DNA of 64,000 bases from Chaetoderma sp. LZ-2023a (GCA_034401795.1 CM067371.1:79920402-79984401); one strand, 5' to 3'. Positions 44,579 through 56,330 are shown, counted from the stretch's first letter. A program made the numbers and translations. The notes: a model not told the origin generated them from the letters alone.

Positions 44579-46600
44579 CTAAGCAGTTTTGGTTTTCTTT
44601 CTTGCAACCAGTGCTTCCAACTTTGTTTTCCTTTTCAGATTGATCTGTCTCTTCTCAATAAATGCCAACCTTGCTTTCTTCTTAAGAAGTTGCTGCGCCG
44701 CTTTCACTTTCTGTTTGTTTTGAAGCTTTGTGGCTTTCAAGGAATACTTTGCCTTCTCTTTCTTTCCTTCTCTGCTTTGTAATGCTTCCAAGACTCTTGC
44801 ATAATTTTAGATCGAGTGCTGTCAATTAGATCGTGAACAATGTCTTGGCGGTCAAAAATTTGAGTAGCTGTTTTCTTCTGAGCAGCAGTATTGTACATAA
44901 CAGTTTGAAATTCATGGAAAGTTTCAATCTTCATCCTCCCTGATCGAGTGTCAATGATATCCTGCATTAGGTTGAAGCTACTCTCCACTTGTGGGCCATG
45001 AAGCAACTAATAATTGCTTTTGCCATCTTACAAAGTGTGGGGTACCTGCCTGTTTTCATCACATGGCTCTACCAATGATCAAGCCATACTGGTGTTTCAT
45101 CTGGGAGGAATGCAACTGGAAGACTGAAGTCAACTTGAAAAGCATGAACTTTCTGAAGTAGTTAGTATTGTCGGAAGTGTTATTGGTAATTTCTTCAAGT
45201 ACTTTAGGGTCAAGCTGTGGCCGGTGGTAGCTGGGTCAATGGCCGATAACCGTTGCAACGTTTGGTTTGTTAGGGGCAATTTCTTTTGCATGTACTTAGC
45301 ACATTCTTTGTAAGAAGTCTGAGTCTTAGTGAGAAACTCCTCTGATCCTGTTCTGTCTAACTCTGTCAGCGTTTTGCTAGTAGAGCATCCAAGAAACATA
45401 GATTTCCGACTGAGCAGGTCTGTCGTATCCAAATCCACCTCCTGGAGTTGGCTTGTGGACTTGTCATTAATGGCTTGTGGGTTCACAAAACATGCCAAGA
45501 AATCCCTGAATAATTGTTGCTGTTGGTTGTGGAGTTTGTATATCATAGGCTCTTTTAGTTGGAATAGGCACACACTGTTTTAACAAAGGAAAAACAGCAC
45601 TGTAAAACTGCATTATAATCACGGTCTGTTTCCTTTTATAGATAAGCTTCTCTACTGGTCTTAACTTCCGGCTTCTCCTATCTTCTGCGAGTGTCTTTCT
45701 AGAAAGTTCTCTCTGAAGGGTGCATATTCTCGCTCTTGCCTGGTCACTGACTGCTCTTCTGTGAAATCGAGATGATCAAGTACTGGTAGTGGCTTAGACT
45801 TTTCTGGGACAAACACATAATAAAACACCAGATATGCATTCAAAAGCCGTAAATTTGACACAGTAACATCATAACACGATAACCACCGATGACTCAAAAA
45901 GCGCTCTGGCATTGCGAAACTAAGCTCGAGAATCAGACATATCTCCTTTAAAACATCAACTAAATCAGCGTACCACTTAGTCGTTGGAAATAACAGTGTG
46001 AAGCGTCTCAACACAGTTGTTAAATGGCACACAGAATTTCTTGGAGCAATTGTGAATATGGTGGCAGGAGTCTCCATCTATGTCTAGGAGATGTGGTGCT
46101 TTCTCACACAGTCTGACTTCTAACCGACTTTTGGAACCACGCATCACATTGCAACTGTCCATTAGAACTGACACTAAATTGCCCGACGGCAAGTTGAGCT
46201 TTTCAAGCAGTTTTGTTACCTCATCATATACTGAAATTGAGTTCACTTTAACTAAACTAACAGAGGCTAGGTGCTCTACCATGACCTCATTTGCTGAATT
46301 AGAATAGTAGCTCACTAAAATCGTTAGCACACGCATCAAATTGTTACTCATAGATTCATCCATGTTCAAGGAGAATGGAACATTTCGAATACTCTCAAAG
46401 TTTTTGATCGCATGGTTTCGGCAAGACCAAATCTAAGCTTATAGGCAACAGTCGTTCTATCTAAGCTAAGTTTTGATAAAGTTTTGATAAAGTTTTGCTA
46501 TCCTTCGACAAGTCCTTCAAAACAGGTGCCATTGAAAATGGCATAGAATGCTCTGCAAGTACACCAAGGACCATTCTCTCGAAAAAAGGAGAAAATCTGT
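44579..46600 (-). pseudogene. Transposase-like gene, C-terminal two-thirds, frameshifted
   Basis: Successive minus-strand frames give parts of one protein. About 46600-46380 gives LSKDSKTLSKL. 46369-45977 gives MNMDESMSNNLMRVLTI, then LVSVLMDSCNVMRGSKS and APHLLDIDGDSCHHIHNC. 46077-45661 gives CLILELSFAMPERFLSHRW then LSCYDVTVSNLRLLNAYL. 45573-45130 and 45006-44579 give a basic tail (KKEKAKYSLKATKLQNKQ). The D of MDES and the D of LMDSCNVM fit acidic residues of a hAT-like RNase H fold. I recall such proteins from mollusc and cnidarian genomes but cannot name the family with certainty. There are at least three frame breaks, one near 46020. Confidence 0.7.
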
Positions 46601-46609
46601 TCAAGAAAA

Positions 46610-46815
46610 TTTAAATTTACTCATAGAAAATGCCCATTTGCAGACCAAGAAATTATGTTTGAAAATTTATCACTGGAATGACTAGTTCGGTTATTGAGCC
46701 AGTAACTCCAGTGAAAAATTTTCAAAAAGTTTTCGTTTGTCCTGCAAGTGGACATTTTTCAAGACAACTGTTTTAGCCTTTTGGTCCAGCGTGAGTGTTA
46801 AAGGCTTAACTAGGG
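46610..46815. mobile_element. Family A palindromic MITE
   Basis: ATGCCCATTTGCAGACCAAG, then CACTGGAATGACTAGTTCGG, GAGCCAGTAACTCCAGTG and GTTTGTCCTGCAAGTGGACA. It is inserted in the transposase-like gene. Confidence 0.75.
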
Positions 46816-46839
46816 GAGCGATAACTTGACCCTTTAATG

Positions 46840-47025
46840 GTCAAATTTGATAAAGAAAATTTTATTATCTGCCTAGTATTGAATGTCCATTACAGGTTAA
46901 AATAATAAAATCTTCAAAAATTTATCACTGGAATGATTGGCTCAGTATCGAGTCAATCATTCCAGTGGTTAATTTTCAAAAATTGTAGTATCTTGGTCTG
47001 TAAACTGACATTCCACAATACTAAT
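46840..47025. mobile_element. Family A palindromic MITE
   Basis: ATCACTGGAATGATTGGCTC and AGTCAATCATTCCAGTGG form the stem around AGTATCG. The outer arms are diverged. It lies directly beside the preceding copy. Confidence 0.75.
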
Positions 47026-47302
47026 ACCACAAGAGGCCCAATGGGCCTGTATCGCTCACCTGGAACATTGGCATTTCAACTAATCTTACTTATGTTTTAC
47101 ATCCATCGGTGTCACTTCCAATGACTTTCAGTCAAATGGTTTAGTTTTTGAGGTACTGACAACAATCTCTGGACTGTTTTTTTGCATTAGTGATTTTGAA
47201 CAATGTTTAAGTAAAAATAGATGATATCAGTGCTAACTACAGCTGGTTTCTTAAGTGTCTCACTGCTGCAAGCCAATAATTTCAATTTTCAAAAGCTCTT
47301 CA

Positions 47303-47381
47303 CTTGTTGAATATTTTGAAAACAATTTGACTGAAAGTTGTTGGTGGCTTAGCAGTCCAATTGTTTTCAATATATTTATCA
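47303..47381. mobile_element. Family B hairpin, loop shortened
   Basis: CTTGTTGAATATTTTGAAAA and TTGTTTTCAATATATTTATC flank GAAAGTTGTTGGTGGC. The right inner arm is deleted relative to 26.9 kb. Confidence 0.75.
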
Positions 47382-47457
47382 GGTTCAGAGATATAACCTT
47401 TGGAATATGTCGTCTGCAAAAACTCAGTCAGTTATTAGAGGCTTAAATACAATTGAA

Positions 47458-47691
47458 TGCCCTGTAGGTGGGGCTTAGAATACACCTTCCGTATCCTCTG
47501 CGTGTCGTACGAGGCGACTAAAGGAGGTAAGGGTGAGGTAACCCTGACAGAAACCTTGTGCTGAAGACGGAGGTTCCAGGCCGCACGGCGCACTCTAATA
47601 AACCATGGATCCACGCACTTAACGCTTATGATCATGTCGATAGTCACTTACAGGACTGGCGGTATGATCAGCGAACGAAAAGAAGAAGAAG
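47458..47691 (+). mobile_element. SINE-like insertion with 12-bp target-site duplication
   Basis: AATACAATTGAA stands on both sides (47446-47457 and 47692-47703). The sister repeat at 27.0 kb has that region once, uninterrupted, so the empty site is known. The insert starts TGCCCTGTAGGTGGGGC, holds CTGCGTGTCGTACGAGGCGA, and ends in GAACGAAAAGAAGAAGAAG, an A-rich tail. The source RNA was not identified. Confidence 0.85.
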
Positions 47692-47831
47692 AATACAATT
47701 GAAGAAAATGGTCTCTAAAGGCAGGTAGGTGGTCTTTATAGCAGGTTATTCCCCACCACCACACAATCCATTTAACACATGCGCATCTGGCTGAATCACC
47801 AAGTTATCAGCAGAGGTAGGGTGAGCTGGAG

Positions 47832-47944
47832 TTGATTTGGAAAAAAAAATGGCTGAAATCATTGCTCCCTTAGGCAGCAACAACTTTCACTGCTGCCTAA
47901 GGCAGCAACAACTTTCAATCAAATACATTTCAAAATATTTTTAA
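47832..47944. mobile_element. Family B-like hairpin with GCAGCAA loop
   Basis: GCTCCCTTAGGCAGCAACAA and CTGCCTAAGGCAGCAACAAC recur within a fold-back arm. Homologous to 27137-27240. Confidence 0.65.
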
Positions 47945-49189
47945 GAGCATAGATGTCACAGCATCTTAATACATATCTTAAACATTTCTGCAGTATTGGA
48001 AAGGTTAATCTGTTACTTGGAATTTAATATCTAGGTTGGCAATAAAATCTGACATGGTGATAAATCAATGGACGGTGGAAACAAACCTATATTTGCCCTA
48101 TGAAAGTGAGACTGCAAATATTTAAGGAGTGGTAACTCTGGCATTTGACATCCTATCAGTTTCATTTTCACAACACAGATATTAGATGCCAACATTAACA
48201 TTGTGACCAAGTTTGGTGTCAATCCATCAAGAAATAACAAAATGAACCGCCATTGTTGGTGAGACCGACAGACAGATGGATGGACAGACATACGGAAGGG
48301 GTAATCGCTATACAACAGTTGACTGACAAGTAAGCGGAGTTAAGAAAACCAATTTAGGCTTCAAAATCCATCAAATAAAAAAAATTGAATATGGCAGCCA
48401 AACACGCTAAAATTTGATTGCTCCACAGCGGCCATGTTTTTTACCGATTAACTTCCCATGAACAGACTTTAATGGCCCTTAGTCCATAATCATATCCCCA
48501 AAATTTCACCCCGATCCGTTCAACGGTTCTGCAGAATAAGTCTTTTTCACGAAAACTATGTCATCCAAGATGGCTGCCGAACCATTTGGCCAATCAAGTT
48601 CCTTCGAACAAACTTGGCTCAGCTCTTGTCCTATATGATATTTTGTGAGTTTTGAATCGATCCAACAAGCGGTTTCGGAGAAGATTTTTAAAGTCATTTC
48701 CTAAAATCGGCCAAAATCCAAGATGGCCACCGGCCAAATTGGCTTTCTTTGAACAAACTTGGATCCTTATGCCCTAAGGATACTTCCAGCCAAATATAAT
48801 TGAAATCGGCCCAGTGGTTCTTGAGAAAGTCGTTTAAAGAAAAAAGTTGACGGACAGACGGACGGACAGATGCCGGACAGACGACGGATGGTCGCCATGG
48901 CATAATCTCACTTGGCCATTCTGGCCAGGTGAGCTAATAATAGAGGCAAGTTAAAGGGTTAAAAGACAAATTTATTTTCAATATTTTGAAGCAATGTTCC
49001 AGTCATCCTAGTGGATGCCATCCAAAACCATCTAATTTTACCGAATAAGTACACAGGCACCACACACTGACAATTAGGCTCACACACACTTGCCGTCTAC
49101 CTCCAGACATCAAAACTTGTTTGCGGTCAAGATGGTTTAACACGTTCACTGACAAATCGCTGAAAGAGTAAATTCTTTCCTACATAAAA

Positions 49190-49256
49190 CTTATTGTTGA
49201 ATATTTTGAAATTAATTTGACTGCAAGCCGTTCACATTTATTTCAAAATATTCAAG
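49190..49256. mobile_element. Family B hairpin, short
   Basis: TTGTTGAATATTTTGAAATT and ATTTATTTCAAAATATTCAA with a very short loop. Confidence 0.75.
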
Positions 49257-49324
49257 TTTTTAAATTCCTGTATGGTTCCCTTGAAAATGGGATATGGTGT
49301 ATTCAACGGTGAGTGTTAATAAAA

Positions 49325-49743
49325 TTAATTATATTGAGTACCTGTGCATTGGCTAGTCTTTCGTTTATCGGAACGATAGGCGCTGCTGCCATAGGCTTCG
49401 CTGATACAGCCTTTTGGAACATAGCTCTTGGCACTAAATAGGCAATAATTGGTGCGCTGAATTCGTATTTTCTCAACATGTTTCTTCGTTTCCATGTGAT
49501 TCTCCAATGTTTTACATCCTCTACTAGCATAGTTAATTAAATCATTGCAAAGAATACAAATAGCTTTCCCGCCAATGTCCACTTTTCGAATAGATTCATT
49601 CACCTAGAGTCGTAGCCACATCTTTTCCGTCGATTTTAACTGTTACATACTTTTCTAACCAGTTCCATCGAAATTTATTCTTTTCCAATTTATCAATTTC
49701 CCGGACACGATCAGCTTCAGATCTTTCTATTATTCGCGGCATT
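49325..49743 (-). pseudogene. Transposase-like gene, N-terminal zinc-finger part
   Basis: ATG at 49743 gives MPRIIERSEADRVREID and KLEKNKFRWNWLEKYVTVK, ending in TTLGE and a stop. The next frame at once gives VNESIRKVDIGGKAICILC and then RGCKTLENHMETKKHVEK. The C-x2-C..H..H spacing is that of a BED or C2H2-type finger. The shift between the parts (at about 49600) is a one-base frameshift, or a splice border, since CTAGGTGAAT is present. It is the likely front of the protein whose rest lies at 44.6-46.6 kb. Confidence 0.65.
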
Positions 49744-49759
49744 TTTCAATTAAATAACA

Positions 49760-50593
49760 ACATCAAATCACAACAAATAGTAATCCCGCTAACAAATTTT
49801 CCACCGGAACAAAGAGAACGCGTTTGGAATAGCTTGATACAGCTAAATCTAGGTGAACTTAATACGGCGATAGGAAAGTATTAACGCAGCATTTCTATTT
49901 GTGTAGTCTCATTTCCTGATATATTTCAAATAGTCGTCTCGATTGTATGTATGTTTATTCAAGATTTGTGTAATTTCCATGTTATAACATGTCACACCCA
50001 GCACTTTGTTTAAGGCAATTTCGCGAGTTTTCCGATAAGTCTCCGGTATACGACCGAGACCCAGTTCCACAATACAAAACTACGTATTCACTGAATTACA
50101 AATGAGAACGAGCAATTTTGTATGTTCCCGGTGCTGATACATTATACACATAGTGAAATAGGTTAGCGAATGTGGACAGGGAAGCAAGCGGCTAAAGATA
50201 TGTCAATTTGTTATGTTTACCGACGTTAATTTATTAATGTTTCTATATCGGCGACATCGCTTTGGCGCTAAAACCATGAATATTGTAATCAATAATGTGA
50301 TAGAAAGTTACACACAGCCACACGCACCCCTCCTCCCCCCATCGCCCCCCCCCCCACCACCTCCTTAGACCTAAAAAAAAACAACGGATTTACATCGATC
50401 TCAAAATCGATCTGTCCAGTAGTAAAGGTCGGAATTCCGCCGATCGCCGGAAAATTGTCATGCCTGCAAGTGCCAAGATACGAGACATTTGTATCTGCTC
50501 TCGAAACCTTGCTGAATCAACAGACAGAGGCAAAGGCAGAAAAATCGTATATATACCATGACCATTAGCGGATAATAAGATTGAATATCCTAC
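49760..50593. other. Intron, no gene seen
   Basis: Anonymous DNA with a C-run at about 50330-50356. The open frame 50390-50743 is the following exon read into the intron. Confidence 0.4.
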
Positions 50594-50761
50594 CTTGTTG
50601 TCCTGTAAGGCTTTATGTTGACTATTCACAGCTGTTCTATTGGTCTCTAATTCTGCCTCAAGTTTTCCTATAGTTTCTACATGACTATCAATAGCGGCCT
50701 GCAAACCTAAGCGTTCTGTGGCTACCTGGCAATTTTCCTGCATCTCACGCTCATGCAGCTT
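50594..50761 (-). CDS. Coiled-coil gene exon
   Basis: 168 bp, 56 residues, phase 0; acceptor ATTTCAG, donor GTAGGA. KLHEREMQENCQVATERL, GLQAAIDSHVETIGKLEAE, LETNRTAVNSQHKALQDNK. Typical stalk heptads. An alternative acceptor 3 bp downstream would remove one Lys. Confidence 0.85.
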
Positions 50762-51279
50762 CTGAAATATGAAGCTTAATTTTAATATTTAATGCTAAAT
50801 ATATTTCAAGCAAAGGCAGTTAAAGAAACTAAAATCAGGCAAGCACTAATTGAAAATTTGTGCAACTCACTGTCGTGTTAGGCAAGATTCTTATGGGTAA
50901 CAGATTTACAAACAGGTTTGCCTAACCCTTTTATCCATATTTAGGTGCAATAAACCAAAATCTGCGTAAACCCACAAAAAAGTTGCACCAGTAATATTGG
51001 CGTAAACTTTGAGTGAACAATAATTGGATTACATGAATTTGTGCAGGCCTATAAAATATACATCGTCCAACACCTAGAATTAATATAAACATCAGATCAG
51101 CACTAGCTAGATAAAACAATGTAGTTAATTGATTAGAAAACACAATATATCTGGTATAGGTTTTTCTAAGGCAGTGATGAGGTAAAATAATGGTTTTTAT
51201 TGCATTATTTGTTACATTGTTCTGCCATTTGAAAACTACGAAGAAGTTAGCTGAACTCTCAATATCAAAGCATAGAAAC

Positions 51280-51844
51280 TAGGGCTGAGGTTTGTGAGGA
51301 TTTACTGAACCGAACCGGTTCACGATACAGATGTCTGAACCACGAACTGGTTCATGAACCTTTTTAATATGCTATTGTATGTGAGAAATTACTCCTAACA
51401 GAAAATAACATTTAAAGGCAGGTGGCTTTACTGGCTAAATGGTAGGAAAACACAAATGACAAGTTCTGACAACAAATGTTAGAAAATAAGCCAGCTAAGT
51501 TCCATTTATAGCCATATTCGTAAATCACACTTAGAGGACATTCAGAGATTGCTTGTCTATTAGCTCTTTCACCAACAAATCCCTGAAAAAGTAAATTCTT
51601 CATGATATAAAACTTACTCTGTTGAATATTAAGGCAGCAACAGTTTCTAATCAAATTAATTTCAAAATATTCAACAGTTTTCCTGTATGGTTTTCCTAAA
51701 ATTAGATATGAGAATTCATCGGTGAAAGGGTTAGCTTATGTATGGTTCACGAACCACACGAATCACATGCAAGCGAACCGAACCATGGTTTGTCTTCCCT
51801 TGGTTTGCGATTTTCCAAACCAATGACTGTTCGTTACAGCCCTA
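51280..51844. mobile_element. Non-autonomous hAT element
   Basis: Ends TAGGGCTG and CAGCCCTA are inverted repeats. The flanks ATAGAAAC (51272-51279) and ATGGAAAC (51845-51852) are an 8-bp duplication with one mismatch, the hAT length. The interior repeats GAACCGAACCGGTTC and GGTTCACGAACC and encodes nothing. A family B hairpin sits inside at 51619. Confidence 0.85.
51619..51677. mobile_element. Family B hairpin, nested in the hAT element
   Basis: CTGTTGAATATTAAGGCAGC, then AATCAAATTAATTTCAAAAT and ATTCAACAG. The left inner arm is deleted. Confidence 0.7.
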
Positions 51845-52061
51845 ATGGAAACAACAGTGAATAGTCTCAATTCTGACAGACAAAAATATGCACTAATAGA
51901 ACATGGTTCTTCCCAGTAAGTTCAGAACTGTGACAATTTTCAACCAAATGATGAGTAATGTTAGCCAGCTTTGATACAGTACAGCACATAAAAATAACAC
52001 AAAAATAAGTTTCCATGTTTCCAAAACAAGAACATAAACATGTTAGTTCGCAGGAAATGGT

Positions 52062-52209
52062 CTATTGAGTATTTTGAAGATAATTAGATTGGAAGACACT
52101 GCTGTCCAATTATGTAATAAAACACACTGTTGAATATTTTGAACATAATTGGATTGGGTGACATTGCAGCAATATCTTCCAATATAATTATGTTCAAAAT
52201 ATTCAACAG
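52062..52209. mobile_element. Two family B hairpins, one inside or beside the other
   Basis: TCTATTGAGTATTTTGAAGA begins the first. A complete second one runs from CTGTTGAATATTTTGAACAT (52128) to ATGTTCAAAATATTCAACAG, with loop TTGCAGCAATATC. Confidence 0.75.
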
Positions 52210-52412
52210 ACCATTTCTTATTAAATAACATGTTTCTGTTTTACAAACATTGTCAAGTTATTTGTGAGCTGTACTGTAGAACACAATACTCGTGTTACAA
52301 GGCAGTCACGTGTGCTGGATGTTTTCTCAGTGACAGATGGAGAGGTCGACCACTCCCTGATGTAAGCAGATCAATGATAGAATTTGTTAAAAGCCAGGTC
52401 GGAGTGACTCAC

Positions 52413-52529
52413 CACAATCTGTGATTCAAGATCTTCTATTCTGCTAATGTTTGTCTGGAGGATCTTCTCCAGGTTTTGTACCTGCTCTTCATTGTAGCTG
52501 GCTGTTGCCTGGGCGGTTTCTAAAGACTC
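52413..52529 (-). CDS. Coiled-coil gene exon
   Basis: 117 bp, 39 residues, phase 0; acceptor TTTTACAG, donor GTGAGT. ESLETAQATASYNEEQVQ, NLEKILQTNISRIEDLESQ, IV. Confidence 0.85.
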
Positions 52530-53030
52530 CTGTAAAAGTGGTAACAAGCTTTTTTAGCAGGTAAAAAATAACCCATAAAATTAATTATTATAAGCGTTGA
52601 CTATGATGCTGACAGACGACTAAGTCTTATTGAAATTGCACATGTAAATTGAACTAAATGGTGTGGGAGGGAGCATGTCAGAGACAAGAAACTTTCAAGG
52701 TCTTTTAATCAAAATGAAGATCAAAAATGTAATCTATGTGACAGACTCTTTGTGACAGACAGATACATGATAATGACCTTGTCAGATAAAAGCAAAAAAG
52801 TCAGAAATTTGACCAACTGACTGACACACAAACATATATTAGTTGTGAGTTGCAACTAAAAACATGAAATAAAGGCTTAAAATTAAGGCCAGCCTGGGGC
52901 CAACAGAAACATGTCATGCCTAAAACAGGTTAGGGCTTTCTCTGTGTTGGTGGGCCATGTGGGTGTGTACAAATGTATAATATAACTCAATTTCGGTACA
53001 AAGAAATTACGACATTAATGTATACCTAAA
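52530..53030. other. Intron, nothing recognised
   Basis: Anonymous AT-rich sequence. The phrase AAAGTCAGAAATTTGACC has no partner. Confidence 0.35.
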
Positions 53031-53159
53031 AAACATAATCGCGGAAGTGAAATTAATTAAACTGTAGCGCCTAAATACTGCGTATTCATTAAGATCATTT
53101 ATTACATCAAAATAAATACTGAATTTGACATAACTTGCGTCGAGAAGATATAAATCACG

Positions 53160-54110
53160 TGATTCACCTCCAATCGCAAAAGAACTTTATTTAGAGCGAG
53201 TACTCGGATATAAATATTCGGGACACGGAACTTGGGATTGCTATATATTATCATTGTGCGATAGGAACTAAGTATTGTACTTTAGGTCTGATCCGTACCC
53301 ATTTGATAACAAACTCCCATTAGCGTCAGATTTTGCTAGAACACTGCGCCTCCAATCGCAAAAGAGCATGCGGCTCGCAACATAAGAAGCGGTCTATCTC
53401 ATTTTCATTCTCAGACTTTTTGTCGTACATGTTGAATCCGTTTTGGATCATTTGATGTTGGTCGGCATTACAAAATTAATGCGCAATATGAGAGAAAACA
53501 GTTCCATTATTAATTTTTTTGGAAGAGAAATATTATTTCTCTGCTCTGATTGGATAAATTCTCTCGTACAAGCCAATGAAAATAGAGAATGGCAGATATT
53601 CGAAGAAATCTAGCAAACACAACTGCTGATTGTTCCGTAATTAATTCCTTTAGGAACAGAATATATCCGTCTGAATTTTGATTGGATTATATAAATTTTT
53701 TCTGCGTAGTGCTCCAGATTTTGATTGGATAATTCTTTGTACAGCAGCAAATAGAAGCCACCTAAGCACAGGTTAAACAAAGCAGTTTTCATAGTCTTAG
53801 GGGAAAATTTATCACGCCAAAACGGTTTTAACGTATATCTTTACCACAAATGCATGGAATAAACTTGTTTTATCTTGAATATATGTGGGCATAAGCAAAA
53901 ATACGCAAGGATTTAGCTCAGCTGCTGGCTGAGTGATGGTAATTTTTTATACCAATTTTCGACTTTTTTAAAGGTACCTTTTCTAAATTTCACAGCGTCT
54001 TATACTTGAATACAAGTTTTTTGGGCAGATTTTGGCCAAATTTGGGCCTGCGTCTAATATTCGAGGGTGGTCTTTAATCGAGAAATGATGGTATACCATA
54101 GATGAACACT
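53160..54110. repeat. Dispersed repeat, partly shared with the 54.3-kb hAT element
   Basis: GTACTCGGATATAAATATTC, TATATATTATCATTG and GCGATAGGAACT (53195-53270) recur at 54640-54715, and GGATCATTTGATGTTG at 53445 recurs at 54865. The block ends near GCGTCTAATATTCGAGGGTG, a phrase I associate with DNA-transposon ends. Family not named. Confidence 0.6.
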
Positions 54111-54310
54111 TAGAATTTTTAAACACACTTTCTTTGCGTCTTAGGTTGCTTTGCTAGAAATGTAAGATTTGACCGTATGGCAGAACTACCTATACTAGTT
54201 GTTAGTCAGAACTAAAAAATAACCGTAACATCATCGTACATCAAACAAAGTCATATTCTGCAAAACCTAGTATACTGATAGGAAACTGTACCCATTTGAA
54301 AGCATGATTA

Positions 54311-55543
54311 TAGGGTTGCACGATTTTTCGATTATTCGATTAATCACGATTATATAATTCAAAATGATCATGGACGATTATAAAATGAAATAATCGTATA
54401 ATCGACATATTGAAATTTTTTTCAAGACACTTTTACGCTTGTGAAACTCTGCTGGCGTTACCAATCATGGAAACAAACATTCGGCTATCAGCCGAATGTG
54501 TGAATGATTAAATAAACTAAATAAATAACCGAGTTGTTTGTATTGACTCATGATTAGTTTTAGATGAATAAAGATTGTTCACTTGGTCGCTATTTGTCAT
54601 TGTTGTTATCCAATTGAAGACATTGTTTTAGAACGCATACTCGGATATAAATATTCTGGAATCGGGGACTCGGAACTCTGGAATTTCTATATATTATCAT
54701 TGCGCGATAGGAACTGAGTATTATAGTGATCTGAATAACAGGTACCCGTTTGATAAACTCCCGTTAGCGTATAATATCTCACGAGAACACACCGTCTCCC
54801 TTCACAAAAGAGCCGCTGGATCACCAACTTAAGAAGCCGGCTTTATTGTCGTTCGTAATAATTCAATTTGGATCATTTAATGTTGATCGGCCTTACAAAA
54901 TGGATGCGCATTTCTCCCTACTTGTTTGGTACATAAATTTGGTCTGAAAATATATTTATAAGGAAGGTATTTAATCACGCCAAGACTGCTTTAAGCGCAT
55001 TTTGACTACAAAAGCGTGGAATAATCTTTATTATATCTTGAACATACGTGCAATAGTATTAATCTAATAGGTGGTCGAGATTTACAAATCCGAGGCCTGT
55101 ACTGACTTCTAGAGGGGCCGGAAATGTATCAGGGCCGAGATCGGTCCGAAGTAGACACACCCTGTGACCCGATTGTTATTATTATACACGTTGTTCTTAC
55201 AAATTTTCCTATACGTACAATCTGCTGAGTTAGTGGGTGGGCTTCTAATACAGAGTTTTGCCGTTTTGAAACTGCTAAGAAATCATTGGAGCTCATATGT
55301 CAAAGTTGGGTGGGCTTCAATTAGAGCATAGGCTACAAATAAGCGAAATACGATGCCATTTTCTGTCTATAAAAATCTTGATACATTCCTTTGTTTGCAA
55401 TCAGCAACTGGCGTATTCTGCAATGTATGTATACCCATGTGCCTAACCCATAATCTTACAATCTGCAGTAACATAATAACGTCCTCTAAGCGGCATTTTT
55501 TAAATGATTGCGATTATGAAAAGTGAATAATCGTGCAACCCTA
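54311..55543. mobile_element. Non-autonomous hAT element, 1.23 kb
   Basis: Ends TAGGGTTGCACGATT and AATCGTGCAACCCTA are inverted repeats, extended by further CGATTAT-type repeats. The flanks CATGATTA (54303-54310) and CATTATTA (55544-55551) are an 8-bp duplication with one mismatch. There is no transposase frame. Confidence 0.88.
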
Positions 55544-55762
55544 CATTATTACTGGAAAGTGTTTCAGGCACCTAAATTAAAACTATTTTCAAAATCACCC
55601 CAGGCATGCCAGGTATCATACAAAAACAGGCAACCCATAATAGAGGGATCCGATCTGTCACACATTCTCAATCAAGATGGTGGAGCTCCGTCACAAGAAT
55701 TGAAGTCTGTGAGGAAAGTGAACAAATTGTATGTCTGATAAATTTACAATTTAATAAACATT

Positions 55763-55850
55763 CTGTTGAATATTTTGAGACTAATTTGACTGGAACTGTT
55801 AATGCCTATGCAACAGCTCCCAGTCAAATTAGTTTCAAAATATTCAACAG
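55763..55850. mobile_element. Family B hairpin repeat
   Basis: CTGTTGAATATTTTGAGACT and AGTTTCAAAATATTCAACAG; inner TTTGACTGGAACTGTT and CAGCTCCCAGTCAAA. It is followed by the longer flank with CTTAGCTAGAAATGGGC. Confidence 0.85.
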
Positions 55851-56262
55851 CTTACCTGAATACTTGTATAATTACCTTGAAATTGGGATTCTGGGAATTC
55901 AGGGGGCAAAATATATAAATCGATTGTAACGCACACACAACGTAGGTGAAGCTTAGCTAGAAATGGGCATGGAATAAATAGAAATGAGTCACTCCATTGC
56001 CAAATCTTCCATGGGCCAGTACAGAATCACTAGGGCAAGCATTATGTACAAGACACTAGTCACACATGCTAATGGGCCTTTCCACAGTATCCATCATTCA
56101 TATGATGTCATAAACAACTACGTGATGTATATAATGGCATCATAATCAATGACATCATGAATGACATCATGAATGATAGATAAGTACATCATGAATGCAT
56201 AGTTGAAGACGGACTATGCGTTGTTGTACGAATTGTATGTCTTTATTGTTTAATAAATATCA

Positions 56263-56330
56263 TGTTGAATATTTTGAAACTACAAGGCAGCAACAGCACC
56301 CAGTCAAATTAGCTACAAAATATTCAACAG
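56263..56330. mobile_element. Family B hairpin, loop shortened
   Basis: ATGTTGAATATTTTGAAACT, AAGGCAGCAACAGC, then CAGTCAAATTAGCTACAAAA and TATTCAACAG. The left inner arm is lost. The tail at 56395-56440 has GGGCGGGGTATAGC. Confidence 0.8.

Larger units (their letters stand above)
47030..48938 (+). repeat. Composite family D repeat (copy 2), carrying a SINE
   Basis: The same sequence of pieces as 26548-28212, from ACAAGAGGCCCAATGGGCCT to GGCCAGGTGAGCTAA, with many small differences and one 234-bp extra insert at 47458. It splits the transposase-like gene between its zinc-finger part and its catalytic part. Confidence 0.85.

Noticed and set aside
50858-51045. Second copy of the small element nested in the 17.9-kb hairpin
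   Set aside because: Shares AATTTGTGCA at both ends, but in direct rather than inverted orientation, and the interior does not align by eye.
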